52,872 bases of DNA from Roseburia hominis (GTDB lineage: Bacteria > Bacillota > Clostridia > Lachnospirales > Lachnospiraceae), in NCBI RefSeq assembly GCF_021531695.1, contig NZ_JADYUI010000019.1, forward strand, positions 1 to 52,872. Direction: 5' to 3'. The notes under the pieces were generated by a model. It made no database searches, was not told the DNA's origin, and saw only the letters and a program-made list of their open reading frames with translations. Shown here piece after piece: positions 1 through 8,417 of this stretch. Within the stretch, counting starts at the first letter, position 1. The number at the start of each line of letters is the position of its first letter. The translations under genes were made by a program, and so were the position numbers.

Positions 1-366
1 AATTTGCTATTTAATTGCCTGTATTGCTGAATTTTCAAGGTTCGAATCCCATTTAGGGTGTGGGAAGTTTTAGAATAGTAACATATTATGTATTTGAATT
101 TCTTTTCTGACATAAGACGAATATATTCATCTTTGATAAATAAGAACATGAGATGTATTTGAATGACGATTATCCTTAAGGACTGCAACATTGACGGCGG
201 ATAAATAAGAACATGAGATGTAATATTCATAAATTCTGCCATTGAACAGGAAGAAGATGACGAATAATTGGAAGCATTAAAGGATTTGAAGGGTTTTATG
301 TTTGGTTGGTGAAAAAGTATGGTATTTTGCAAACCATATCGATTTTTTTATTTCTTAAAGATTAGG
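1..366. other. Left-end noncoding stretch
   Basis: I see no convincing gene before position 417. The stretch is AT-rich. It holds a 23-bp direct repeat (separate entry) and the short phrase ATGTATTTGAAT at 88-99 and 153-164. It may be the tail of an element or decayed sequence that begins left of the window. Confidence 0.4.
135..222. repeat. 23-bp direct repeat pair
   Basis: The sequence starting GATAAATAAGAACATG occurs at 135-157 and again at 200-222, identical over 23 bp. The copies are 65 bp apart, and both are followed by AT-rich sequence containing similar short words. The role is unknown. It could be a small duplication. Confidence 0.7.
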
Positions 367-395
367 TTGACACGAAAATGGAATAGAAATATAGT
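367..395 (+). promoter_or_regulatory. Sigma-A type promoter
   Basis: TTGACA at 367-372 is followed, after exactly 17 bases, by TATAGT at 390-395. It lies just upstream of the GGAGG ribosome binding site at 405-409 that serves the gene starting at 417. Confidence 0.6.
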
Positions 396-416
396 TGTTT
401 TATCGGAGGCGATTAT

Positions 417-1982
417 ATGGACAAAATTACAGGCGTACAGGTTAAATCGGTTGTAGGTTCGTATTTAGAAAACAATTCTATATTGGAAACTGCAAAAGCA
501 ACAGGTTTGTCAACAGTTAAGGTGCGTAAGATTCTGATTACGGAAGGACTTTGGCAGAGTGATACAAGTAAACAAATAAAAGAGTTACTGAATCGAGGGA
601 TGACTACAGCAGAAATAGCAGGTACATTGTATATGTCAGTGAAAAATGTACAGGCATATATGCCTTATGAGAGAGGAGTATATGGTGGAGAAGATTTGTC
701 AAAGGACGCAATACGTTCAGACAAATACAGGAATCGAATGAAACAAGCCGCATCCATGCAGGTGTTAAAAAGTACGGATAAGAACAAGAAATCAGAAAGG
801 AAGGTAGAAATGGGAGAAAGAAACATTACCGAGCTTGAAAATAAAGAAAACAAATCAAAAAAGGTATTGAGACTGCATTTAGAACTAGATATGAAGTATG
901 CAGATGAAGATGAAATGCAGACTTTGCAAAAGTATGGTTCTGTAAAAGAGAGCATCTCCAGAGATATTCTGGTGCCGGCAGATATTACTCTGCATGCATT
1001 AAACTACGCAATTTTAAGAATGTTTGGCTGGCAGAATGGTCATCTTCATAATTTCAGTCTGCCGGAGACGGTATTTAAAAAACTTACGGATAATAAGTAT
1101 CTTACATGGTCAAAAATGGCGGGGGTATATTTTAGATTTCCGACTGAAAATTACGAAGATATTTATTGGGATGACGATTATAAGGAAGGAGAGAGCATAA
1201 AATCATGGATGAAGAGAAAATATACTGGTCCTTATAAGTACAAAGGTTATGGTGAACATTATCTAATGAATCAAATAGAAGTTAAAGATATGTTTGCCAG
1301 ATGGGCTGAGATTACTGTTCATGAATTTGATTTTAGAGCAGAAAAGCAACCAGAACCATATAATGTAAAATTAAAGGATGCAACAATTGATCAGGTGATT
1401 CACGCGTTTGCAGATGTAACATGTCATGAATTAATTGAAAGATTGCAGGTATCGGATATTCTGTGTATGAAAGGCAGTAATGAGGTAAACTTTGCAGAAA
1501 TTAAGAAATATATTAATGCAAGATTAATGAAATGCAATGTAGATGATGTTATAGAAGAATATAGCAGAAGGCGATTTGGAAGTGTTAAGCAGAAACGCGA
1601 ATTTTTGGACAGCTACAATATTCCGGTATTGCCGGTTACAGAACAATTAATTTACAGTTATGATTATGGTGATGGATGGAAAGTACTGATTACATGCGAG
1701 GATGTTTACGAATGCAATGAGGCAGCAGGATGGACAGGAAAAGTGGCTGCTGATTTATTAGAGGAAGTAGTTGCAAAGCATCGTCCGGTATGTATTGCAA
1801 AAGATGGAATAGAGCTTGTTGATGATGTCGGTGGTATACGCGGATTTTGCGAAATGGTAAAGACAATATATGAAACTGATATGAATGATGAAGAAGAAAT
1901 GGAAGAAAGAGATCGTATAATAGGATGGGCAGAAATGATGGGGTGGACAGGCAGAAGGATTAGTCCGAAACAGACATTGTAA
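417..1982 (+). CDS. pRiA4b ORF-3-like (IS1096 TnpR-like) domain protein with N-terminal HTH-like region
   Basis: This 521-residue protein has a C-terminal part (about residues 150-500) that reads like the plasmid pRiA4b ORF-3 family. It has the phrases WQNGHLHNF and SYDYGDGW, which are typical of that fold. The first 80 residues contain two helix-turn-helix-like stretches (LETAKATGLSTVKVRKIL and MTTAEIAGTLYMSVKNVQAY), suggesting DNA binding. The middle (residues about 100-150) is lysine-rich and charged. The start is set by GGAGG at 405-409 and the promoter at 367-395. The family has no firmly established biochemical function and often sits near mobile DNA. The gene is alone on its transcript as far as I can see. 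Confidence 0.7.
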   Translation: MDKITGVQVKSVVGSYLENNSILETAKATGLSTVKVRKILITEGLWQSDTSKQIKELLNRGMTTAEIAGTLYMSVKNVQAYMPYERGVYGGEDLSKDAIRSDKYRNRMKQAASMQVLKSTDKNKKSERKVEMGERNITELENKENKSKKVLRLHLELDMKYADEDEMQTLQKYGSVKESISRDILVPADITLHALNYAILRMFGWQNGHLHNFSLPETVFKKLTDNKYLTWSKMAGVYFRFPTENYEDIYWDDDYKEGESIKSWMKRKYTGPYKYKGYGEHYLMNQIEVKDMFARWAEITVHEFDFRAEKQPEPYNVKLKDATIDQVIHAFADVTCHELIERLQVSDILCMKGSNEVNFAEIKKYINARLMKCNVDDVIEEYSRRRFGSVKQKREFLDSYNIPVLPVTEQLIYSYDYGDGWKVLITCEDVYECNEAAGWTGKVAADLLEEVVAKHRPVCIAKDGIELVDDVGGIRGFCEMVKTIYETDMNDEEEMEERDRIIGWAEMMGWTGRRISPKQTL

Positions 1983-2127
1983 GTACTGTGCTTTGTTTAA
2001 ACACCAAATTTTGAGGGAGAAGACTGTTCCATAGCAGATTGAAAAATTAGATGAGTTGTTGGCAAATCGTATATTTGGTAGGATATTACACAGAAGTGTG
2101 CATGTAAAGTGTATAAAAAAGCACGGA

Positions 2128-2181
2128 AGTGTCAAAATTAAAAATGAATCTATTGACACTAAAAATTTTGACTAATATAAT
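2128..2181 (+). promoter_or_regulatory. Consensus promoter overlapped by operator-like inverted repeats (hipT-like operon)
   Basis: TTGACA at 2153-2158 and TATAAT at 2176-2181 are separated by 17 bases, a perfect consensus promoter. Two inverted repeats overlap it: AGTGTCAA (2128-2135) with TTGACACT (2153-2160), and GTCAAAATT (2131-2139) with AATTTTGAC (2164-2172). The second arm covers the -35/-10 spacer, so a bound repressor would block RNA polymerase. Toxin-antitoxin operons are commonly autoregulated this way; the regulator here is inferred, not shown. Confidence 0.75.
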
Positions 2182-2200
2182 GTAGGTGAGGGTGATATAT

Positions 2201-3055
2201 ATGCTAGATTATTCGAGATATCCAGATGGAAACAGATATTATTCTGGCGCTGAACGAAAAAAATCGATTCTTATATCGGAAAAGCCTTATTTGGTCAAGT
2301 TTCAAAAAAAATCTCGTGAAGGCTTACGATTTAATCATGTGTCAGAATATTTGGGAAGTCATATTTTTTCGTTACTTGGAATTGAAACGCAAGAAACATT
2401 TTTGGGCACATATAAAGATGAGAATGTTGTGGTGATACAAGATTTTCTTGGGGAAGATGAAGTGTTTGTACCTTTTAATGGTGTTGGTGATAGCTCTCTG
2501 GAACAGGATAAGGAGAAATACCAGTATTCTTATGAAGATATTATTGAAATGCTTCAGGCTAACGTGAAACTTACAGATGTTGAGCAGACAATTGATTTGT
2601 TCTGGGATATGTTTATCATAGATGCATTGATTGCAAATTTTGACCGCCACGGAAGTAATTGGGGATTCATAAAAAAGGATAATAAATATAGACTTTCGCC
2701 TGTTTTTGATAATGGCTCCAGTCTGTTTCCGCAGTTAAATACAGATGAAAAAATTGAAGCAGTCCTTGGAAACCAGGAAGAAATTGATATGCGTATTTAT
2801 AAATTTCCTACATCACAAGTGAAATATAAAGGAAAGAAAAGTTCGTATTATGAAATTATATCCAGTCTGGCTTTTGAGGAATGTAATAACGCGCTTGTCA
2901 GAATTGTAGAGAGAATTGATTTTGATAAGATCTATAAATTGATTGATTCCGTGGAAAATATAAGTGAAAAACGTAAAGAATTTTATAAGATAATTCTTGA
3001 ACAAAGATATGAAAAGATATTGCTTAAATCTTATAATGAATTCATATCAAAATAA
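2201..3055 (+). CDS. HipA/CtkA-like serine/threonine protein kinase (HipT-like)
   Basis: The 284-residue protein matches the HipA-C kinase fold. It has an ATP-binding lysine candidate in LVKFQK (31-36), a catalytic loop NFDRHGSN (146-153) and a metal-binding SPVFDNGS (166-173). It is short, like HipT or the Helicobacter kinase CtkA, and lacks the N-terminal subdomain of full HipA. Known relatives phosphorylate host proteins such as aminoacyl-tRNA synthetases. The target here is unknown. I prefer ATG 2201 over an in-frame GTG at 2186, because the -10 box ends at 2181 and the GTG would sit at or before the transcript start. The next gene begins 12 bases after the stop, so the two are probably co-expressed. 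Confidence 0.8.
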   Translation: MLDYSRYPDGNRYYSGAERKKSILISEKPYLVKFQKKSREGLRFNHVSEYLGSHIFSLLGIETQETFLGTYKDENVVVIQDFLGEDEVFVPFNGVGDSSLEQDKEKYQYSYEDIIEMLQANVKLTDVEQTIDLFWDMFIIDALIANFDRHGSNWGFIKKDNKYRLSPVFDNGSSLFPQLNTDEKIEAVLGNQEEIDMRIYKFPTSQVKYKGKKSSYYEIISSLAFEECNNALVRIVERIDFDKIYKLIDSVENISEKRKEFYKIILEQRYEKILLKSYNEFISK

Positions 3056-3067
3056 AGGGGGATGGAT

Positions 3068-3982
3068 ATGCGAGCAGTAATTTCAGATTGGCAACCTAGA
3101 AATAGAATAACGACACCACTTGCAGGAAGTCCCTCCTATATTAACTCTGGAATAATCAAGACGGTTATGAAGAGTGGTGAAAAGATTAGCGTGGCACAAA
3201 TTGATTATCAGGAATTTGATGAAGAAAATTTTCAGTATGTTATTCGACCATATTGGGAAATTATCGATGGACTTCCGACAAGTGTATTTCAAGGAATACC
3301 GGGAATTGATATGGATCTTCGGTTAGAACGATATTATAGAGTAAATTATATTCCGACTTTTATTGCAGAAAGAACTCCTTCGGAAAACAGAGAGGATCTT
3401 TGGGACATTCTTGAATCTGTTGGACTTGATTATTATGATCGATTTGAATGGCTGCTTAGAACTACAATGCGTTCGGCGAATGATAATTTGATAGTCGAAA
3501 GAAGAAGAACATCACAAGTGGTGGAAAAATTCACATCTGGAATATTATCGACGCTACAATATGGAGACAGAATTATTGTAGATTCTATGGAATCAATTGC
3601 AGATACAACAGCAGGATTTGTCGATGGGATTTTTACAGTGATAACAAATGGTGTAGATATCATAGATCAAAGTGGGCAGATATTAGTTGATATAATGACA
3701 CGAGCAGCAATGGTTCCGATTGTAGTGACACAAAGGATTATTGCACGACGTGAGCATGCATTGCATAGAAGAACAGGGATTGAGCAGGCAAAGAAGGAAG
3801 GAAAGTATACCGGAAGAAAGCCTATAGAAGTTGATGAAAAGGTTCTTCGTCAGGTGAACCAAGAACTTAAGGCAGGGCTTATTACTGTTGAGGAAGCAAT
3901 GAAAAGAACGAAAATTGCCTCTAAATCTACTTTTTATAGGAAAGTGCGGGCATTGAATAGAAGGAGTACTTATGAAAATTGA
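3068..3982 (+). CDS. HipA N-subdomain-like protein fused to a catalytically dead serine-resolvase/HTH region
   Basis: This 304-residue protein directly follows the kinase. Residues about 60-145 resemble the HipA N-terminal subdomain. The ENREDLWDILESVGLDYYD stretch and the following LLRTTMRSANDNLIV align by eye with the HipA pattern REx(2)Lx(n)LLxxxGxDxxGAL. Residues 164-250 read like the second half of a serine resolvase (GDRIIVDSMESIADTT; then RRTGIEQAKKEGKYTGRKP). The catalytic-serine region is absent, and the arginines of the DRxxR motif are replaced (SMESIADTT). Residues 258-296 form the usual resolvase HTH. I infer a DNA-binding antitoxin/regulator for the kinase, doing the work of HipS plus HipB. 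The GGGG tract at 3057-3060 suits ATG 3068 better than ATG 3062. Its end overlaps the next gene by 11 bases. Confidence 0.6.
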   Translation: MRAVISDWQPRNRITTPLAGSPSYINSGIIKTVMKSGEKISVAQIDYQEFDEENFQYVIRPYWEIIDGLPTSVFQGIPGIDMDLRLERYYRVNYIPTFIAERTPSENREDLWDILESVGLDYYDRFEWLLRTTMRSANDNLIVERRRTSQVVEKFTSGILSTLQYGDRIIVDSMESIADTTAGFVDGIFTVITNGVDIIDQSGQILVDIMTRAAMVPIVVTQRIIARREHALHRRTGIEQAKKEGKYTGRKPIEVDEKVLRQVNQELKAGLITVEEAMKRTKIASKSTFYRKVRALNRRSTYEN

Positions 3983-4886
3983 CCGTTTAATTGGAATACT
4001 ATCCATCCTGTTGCAGCAGGAACAAGTAACTGCACCATATTTAGCAGAACGTTTTGAAGTATCCAGGCGTACGATTAACAGAGATATTGAGGATTTGTGT
4101 AAAGCGGGAATTCCGGTAGTGACGCAACAGGGAGTAAATGGTGGTATTTCCATTATGGAGGGGTATAAAATTGATCGTACCCTTTTGACTTCTTCCGACT
4201 TGCAGGCGATTTTGGCAGGACTTCGCAGTCTGGATAGTGTCAGTGGAACGAATCGTTATGCTCAGCTTATGGAAAAATTGTCTGTTGGTGCTTCTGATGT
4301 GATAGCAGGAAACCAGCATATTTTGATTGATCTTTCTTCCTGGCATAAAAGTTCATTAGCACCTAAAATCGAAATGATTCACGGAGCGATAGAGCAGCAG
4401 GAATTACTGGAGTTTACCTATTTTTCGCAAAAGGGTGAGAGTCAAAGAGAAATAGAGCCATATTATCTGATATTTCAATGGTCAAGCTGGTATGTATGGG
4501 GATGGTGCAGAAAACGGCGTGATTTTCGACTATTTAAATTGAATCGTATCGTAGATTTATCTTGTACAAGAGAAAAATTTGAAAAAAGAAAAGTACCTAT
4601 GCCGGATCTATCGGCAGAGAAGGTTTTTCCACAGAACTTTCAGGTTAAGGCACTTTTTACATCGGAATGCAAGTGGCGCCTGATAGAGGAATTTGGGAGA
4701 GAAAGTTTTACCGAACAGGAAGATGGAAGTCTGTTATTTAGCTTTGGATTTACTGACAGGGAGAATCTGCTCAATTGGGTGCTGACTTTTGGTAATAAAG
4801 TAGAATTGCTGGAGCCGGTCGAAGTGAGAAAGGAGCTTTTGCAAATCGGAGAGGCAATTCAGAAAAAATATAAAACAGAGAAATAA
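3972..4886 (+). CDS. WYL-domain (YafY/DeoR-type) transcriptional regulator
   Basis: The 304-residue protein begins with an HTH_11 winged helix (LAERFEVSRRTINRDIEDL, about residues 24-42). It continues into a WYL sensor domain (LEFTYFSQ; then IEPYYLIFQWSSWYVWGW, about 150-177). WYL proteins bind small ligands or nucleic acids to control nearby genes. The start has a good AAGGAG box and overlaps the end of the upstream gene by 11 bases, so it may be translationally coupled to the HipT-like pair. It more probably regulates the downstream MmcQ and GyrI-like genes, a grouping common in Firmicutes. Confidence 0.85.
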   Translation: MKIDRLIGILSILLQQEQVTAPYLAERFEVSRRTINRDIEDLCKAGIPVVTQQGVNGGISIMEGYKIDRTLLTSSDLQAILAGLRSLDSVSGTNRYAQLMEKLSVGASDVIAGNQHILIDLSSWHKSSLAPKIEMIHGAIEQQELLEFTYFSQKGESQREIEPYYLIFQWSSWYVWGWCRKRRDFRLFKLNRIVDLSCTREKFEKRKVPMPDLSAEKVFPQNFQVKALFTSECKWRLIEEFGRESFTEQEDGSLLFSFGFTDRENLLNWVLTFGNKVELLEPVEVRKELLQIGEAIQKKYKTEK

Positions 4887-4941
4887 ACATGACATATCCT
4901 TGTCGTGGGTTAAACGATAAAAGGAGGAAATTACTGGCAAA

Positions 4942-5307
4942 ATGAAATACGAATGGATAGATGAATTCCTTTTAGCAAAAAAAGGAGTTTCGAAAGATTT
5001 CAAAGAAGAATGGAACTGGATACGTTATTTAATAGAAGATAAGATGTTTGTGGCAATTTGTTTCAATGATGAAGGTAAGCCTTATTACATCACATTAAAA
5101 TTAGAACCATCAGAAGGAGATTTCCTTCGCCGGCAATACGAAGATATTATACCGGGATATTATATGAATAAGCTTCATTGGAATTCTATCAAAGTGGATG
5201 GAAGTGTGCCGGATGAGTTACTAAAGGATCTGTTGGATAAATCATATCAATTAGTATTAAAAGGGTTTAGCAAAAAGAAACAATTACATATATTGGGGGA
5301 ATCATAA
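4942..5307 (+). CDS. MmcQ/YjbR family protein
   Basis: The 121-residue protein has the MmcQ/YjbR pattern: GVSKDFKEEWNWIRYLIEDKMF near the start, ITLKLEPSEGDFLRRQY in the middle, and GYYMNKLHWNSI before the C-terminal helix. The fold is like a double-wing DNA-binding protein, but a biochemical role has not been settled for the family. AAGGAGG at 4921-4926 is rather far (15 bases) from ATG 4942. It sits between the WYL regulator and the GyrI-like gene and ends one base before the latter begins, so it is very likely in the same operon. Confidence 0.8.
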   Translation: MKYEWIDEFLLAKKGVSKDFKEEWNWIRYLIEDKMFVAICFNDEGKPYYITLKLEPSEGDFLRRQYEDIIPGYYMNKLHWNSIKVDGSVPDELLKDLLDKSYQLVLKGFSKKKQLHILGES

Positions 5308-5308
5308 G

Positions 5309-5962
5309 ATGCCATTTGATTATAAAAAAGAATATAAAGAATATTATATGCCACCGAAAAAACCAACCATTGTAACTGTACCGGAAATGAATTATATTGC
5401 AGTTCGGGGGAAAGGAAATCCGAACACGGAAGGTGGAGAGTATAAGGAGTCCATTGGACTGCTTTATGGGGTAGCATTTACCATCAAAATGAGTAAAAAA
5501 GGAAGTCATCAAATAGAGGGATATTTTGATTATGTAGTACCACCGTTGGAAGGATTCTGGTGGCAGAAGGATGTGAAAGGGATTGATTATTCCCGTAAAG
5601 AAGATTTTCAATTTATTTCAGTGATTCGATTGCCGGACTTTGTAAGAAAAGAAGACGTTGATTGGGCAATAGCAGAAGCTACAAAGAAAAAGAAAATGGA
5701 TTTTTCGAAGGTGGAATTTTTTACATATCATGAGGGCTTATGTGTGCAGTGTATGCATATGGGACCATATGATAACGAGCCGTCTACTGTTGAAACGATG
5801 CATGAATTTATGAAGGTTCAGGGTTACGAACTGGATATTACAGATACAAGATTACATCATGAGATTTATTTGAGTGATGCCAGAAGAATTGCACCTGAAA
5901 AATGGAAGACGGTAGTAAGACATCCAATAAAAAGAAAAGAAGAGAAAGCGTATATGAGCTGA
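5309..5962 (+). CDS. GyrI-like small-molecule-binding domain protein
   Basis: The 217-residue protein matches the GyrI-like/SHS2 family. It has VTVPEMNYIAVRGKGNPN near the N-terminus, GYFDYVVPPLEGFWWQ in the centre and LCVQCMHMGPYDNEP near residue 150. It lacks an HTH, so it is the stand-alone form, usually thought to bind or hydrolyse small hydrophobic or cyclopropanoid compounds. It starts one base after the MmcQ stop, with GGGGGAA at the end of that gene serving as its ribosome binding site. A strong hairpin follows its stop codon and should end the transcript. Confidence 0.85.
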   Translation: MPFDYKKEYKEYYMPPKKPTIVTVPEMNYIAVRGKGNPNTEGGEYKESIGLLYGVAFTIKMSKKGSHQIEGYFDYVVPPLEGFWWQKDVKGIDYSRKEDFQFISVIRLPDFVRKEDVDWAIAEATKKKKMDFSKVEFFTYHEGLCVQCMHMGPYDNEPSTVETMHEFMKVQGYELDITDTRLHHEIYLSDARRIAPEKWKTVVRHPIKRKEEKAYMS

Positions 5963-5971
5963 CAGATTGCC

Positions 5972-6003
5972 TTCCCTAAAGGCGTTAAATATCCTTTAGG
6001 GAA
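5972..6003. terminator. Hairpin between convergent genes
   Basis: TTCCCTAAAGG (5972-5982) pairs perfectly with CCTTTAGGGAA (5993-6003) around a 10-base loop. It lies between the GyrI-like gene and the convergent flavodoxin remnant and probably ends both transcripts. There is no long T-run on the plus strand. Confidence 0.6.
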
Positions 6004-6572
6004 TAGCGTTTCCGCTTTTGGGTTCCTTTTCCGTATCCTGTGCAGGAATCTGTCACAGAAAAGTGTTTATGCTTTTTGTGTTTGTAAAAATAGTGTGTTA
6101 CAGGCATAAGAAAACCGAGAGGACCTGTTTCCAAAATGGTGGTATTTTCTTTTTTTTCAATAGAAGGAAGAATATTCTCAAAATCCGCTCTGGCTTTTGA
6201 AAAGATTTCTTTTTGTTGTTCTTTCGATGGAAGGTCATAACCTACGACGTAATTATCCACCATTTTTACGCCAAATCTTCCCTGAAGAATCAAATTCTTT
6301 TTACGAAGTTCCTTTTCCAGCATATTCATAACATTACCGGCGTATATCCCATAGGTAACAAAGCCGTATACATAGGGCTTATCTGTACCCTTTAGGGTGA
6401 GACGGGAGAGAAATCTTAATACAACGGTTGGTAAACCATACCAGTAAACCGGAAATACGAAACCAATCTGTTCATCATCCTGTAAGGTATAGCTGCTTGG
6501 AGCATCATCGGACATAAAGACCAGTTCTTTGTCATCGTTTACAATCTCAGAGAGTGTCTGGGTCACCCAGGC
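5985..6572 (-). pseudogene. Remnant of an EFR1-type flavodoxin/ferredoxin gene
   Basis: The 190-odd residue remnant keeps the flavodoxin core (IGFVFPVYWYGLP; YVYGFVTYGIYAG). It lacks the N-terminal FMN-loop strand (the usual FSGTGNS segment) and begins at WVTQTLSEIV, exactly where that strand should lead in. At the C-terminus the ferredoxin cysteine motif is destroyed: DSCTGYGKGTQ stands where CTGCGKC is expected, followed by non-homologous residues. It is therefore an inactive fragment. A MarR remnant abuts it upstream on the same strand, and the join looks like a deletion. Confidence 0.75.
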
Positions 6573-6573
6573 A

Positions 6574-6816
6574 TATACAGCGCGGTCGCCTTCTGAGATT
6601 CTTCCCCCTTTTCAGTAAGTACGACATAAAAAAATCGCCTATCTGTTTCTGATTGCTTTTTTCTACCAGTCCCATCGAAGATAATTTTCGAATAATGGCA
6701 GTAACAGCAGGTTTTGTGACGTTGAACTTTTCAGCAAGTTCAGAAAAGCTGGGCTGCTGCAGGGACTGAATAATCAGAAGGTAATAATAATTTTTATAAA
6801 AGAAAGAACAATGATG
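6574..6816 (-). pseudogene. Broken MarR-family regulator
   Basis: Reading the minus strand gives FSELAEKFNVTKPAVTAII, then RKLSSMGLVEK, a MarR winged helix. It then shifts frame at a run of six A residues (plus-strand T-run about 6657-6662) into DRRFFYVVLTEKGEESQKAT. One missing A restores a continuous MarR reading. The N-terminal helix is missing: a stop lies upstream at 6817-6819. The C-terminal dimerisation helix is cut where the flavodoxin remnant begins. MarR, EFR1 flavodoxin and DUF998 genes often travel together, so this was probably one locus that has decayed. Confidence 0.75.
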
Positions 6817-6847
6817 TCACAAAAAATCAGAAGAACATAGACAGGTT

Positions 6848-7276
6848 ATGGCTGTGTGTGTCGCAGTTGCAAAGGTTACTTCAAAGTTATTGAGACTTGG
6901 AATTTATTTTTTTGCGGCAATGGAATGGCTATGCAGTGTTGGTTATAGCTGTTTTCCGTGGGTGACAGGGGAAAACGCTTCACATCCGCAGAACATGATG
7001 CATCTTGCGGTAACGGTTCTTGTGATTGTATTTTCGATTGTTTCATTGATTTTAATAGCAATAGGAGCCAGAAAAGTATCGATGAAATCCTTATATATAT
7101 CAGCACTTGTATGCCTGGCTATGATGCTGATTGGTCCGATTGGCACATCATTATTACCGAAGAGTGTATTTGGTATCTTTGAACGTTTCAGTACATTTTC
7201 AGCAGTCATTTTTAATGCAATATTAGGGGTGCATTTATTGTGCGGGAGGTTTGAAGCAGATAAATTGGAAATGTAA
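6848..7276 (+). pseudogene. N-terminally truncated DUF998 membrane protein
   Basis: The 142-residue frame contains four hydrophobic segments and the DUF998 phrase WLCSVGYSCFPWVTGENASHPQNMMHL. About a third of the usual family length is missing from the N-terminus. There is no ribosome binding site in front of the first ATG. It diverges from the MarR remnant, and the intergenic region expected between them is absent. This points to a deletion that removed both 5' ends. Confidence 0.65.
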
Positions 7277-7324
7277 AATAAATTGTGTATAATGCTGAAT
7301 AGTCGTAAAAAAAGGCGAAAAAAA

Positions 7325-7353
7325 TTGTCATAATGCACATGTTGTGGTATACT
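7325..7353 (+). promoter_or_regulatory. Promoter of the FIST/chemotaxis receptor operon
   Basis: TTGTCA (7325-7330), 17 bases and TATACT (7348-7353), with a TGG extended -10, form a good promoter. An apparent ATG at 7333 lies inside it and so cannot be the translation start. Confidence 0.6.
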
Positions 7354-7434
7354 AATCTTAGTTATTGGTTCTGTCGTATAAAACAGAATGGAGAAGGACA
7401 AAAGAGGGAGGAGTTTGATGAGTATACAAAGTTG

Positions 7435-8403
7435 ATGCATGAGAAGTTTCCGGAGAGTATCTGTATGGGCGCGACCACAATTGCAGCATTCAGTAAGAAC
7501 GGGGCGGATAAGCAGGGGTTAAAAGCAATGGCTTTTGAAAGCGGAGTTACTTGTGCTGCGGATGTACTGGAGGATGTAGATAAGTATCCGATTAAGTATG
7601 CAAATCGCGTAAAGCGTTGCGTGGATGCAGTGGGAAATACGAAAAATACCATTTGTCTCGAGTTTACAACGGCGTTGCTTTGCGCGGAGGAGTCTGTGCT
7701 TTCGACATTAAATGCAGTCCTTTTGGATAAGAATATTCCGGTGTTCGGAGGAACAGCCGGAGATCCGGGGACAGCAAGCGGGACGAAGGTATCTTTGAAT
7801 GGACGCGTGTGTGAGAAGAGTACGGTATTTGCATTGATTCATAACGAAAAAGGTATGGTAAGAATTTTCCGGGAGAATATCTATGAGCCGGTTAACGGAC
7901 ATGTTCTCACAGCGACAAAAGTCAATGCATTGACCAGAACGGTGTATGAATATAATCACAGACCGGCAGATCTTGTATATGCGGAAGAACTTGGGGTGCC
8001 GGTGGATCAGATAACAAAGTATTTTGACACAAATCCAATGGGGCGTGTTGTTGGTGACGCTATGTATATTACGGCGAACTGTGCGCTGACGGACAACCAT
8101 GGAATTACTTATCATGCCCGGGTTTATGAGAATTCCAGAGTGGAGGTATTAAAGCCGGCGGATTATAAGCAGATTGTTTCTGAGACGATGGAAGAAATAA
8201 AGAGGGAGATACCGCATCCTTCCTGTTCGATTATGTGCCACTGTCTGGCACGGACACTGTTGTTTGACGGTGAAGGTTATCTTCAGGAATATGCGAGAAC
8301 CATGGGAAGTGTGCTTGGGGAATATATTGGTTTTTCGGGATATGGCGAACAGGCAGGAGAGCAGCAGTTTAACCAGACGATGGTAGTTGCGGTATTTGAG
8401 TAA
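7435..8403 (+). CDS. FIST-domain signal protein, N-terminus deleted
   Basis: About 322 residues match FIST_N and FIST_C sensory domains ([20 protein letters not shown]-like [32 protein letters not shown]). FIST proteins sense small ligands and feed chemotaxis or two-component systems. The best ribosome binding site (GGGAGG, 7406-7411) serves ATG 7418, but that frame ends after five codons (MSIQS). The stop TGA overlaps ATG 7435 of the long frame. The FIST_N strand set before ICMGATT is missing, so I infer an internal deletion that joined the original start region to the middle of the gene. The product may still be made by reinitiation at TGATG. The chemotaxis receptor 14 bases downstream is its likely partner. 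Confidence 0.7.
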   Translation: MHEKFPESICMGATTIAAFSKNGADKQGLKAMAFESGVTCAADVLEDVDKYPIKYANRVKRCVDAVGNTKNTICLEFTTALLCAEESVLSTLNAVLLDKNIPVFGGTAGDPGTASGTKVSLNGRVCEKSTVFALIHNEKGMVRIFRENIYEPVNGHVLTATKVNALTRTVYEYNHRPADLVYAEELGVPVDQITKYFDTNPMGRVVGDAMYITANCALTDNHGITYHARVYENSRVEVLKPADYKQIVSETMEEIKREIPHPSCSIMCHCLARTLLFDGEGYLQEYARTMGSVLGEYIGFSGYGEQAGEQQFNQTMVVAVFE

Positions 8404-8417
8404 GAGAGGAGTACAAA

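Noticed and set aside
38-58. tRNA T-arm-like GGTTCGAATCCC
   Set aside because: No acceptor, D-arm or anticodon arm can be built around it within the window.
2186-2200. GTG 2186 as start of the HipT-like kinase
   Set aside because: It lies five bases after the -10 box, at or before the expected transcript start; ATG 2201 is better placed.
7333-7434. Extended FIST start at ATG 7333
   Set aside because: This ATG is inside the promoter and has no ribosome binding site; the added residues do not resemble FIST_N.
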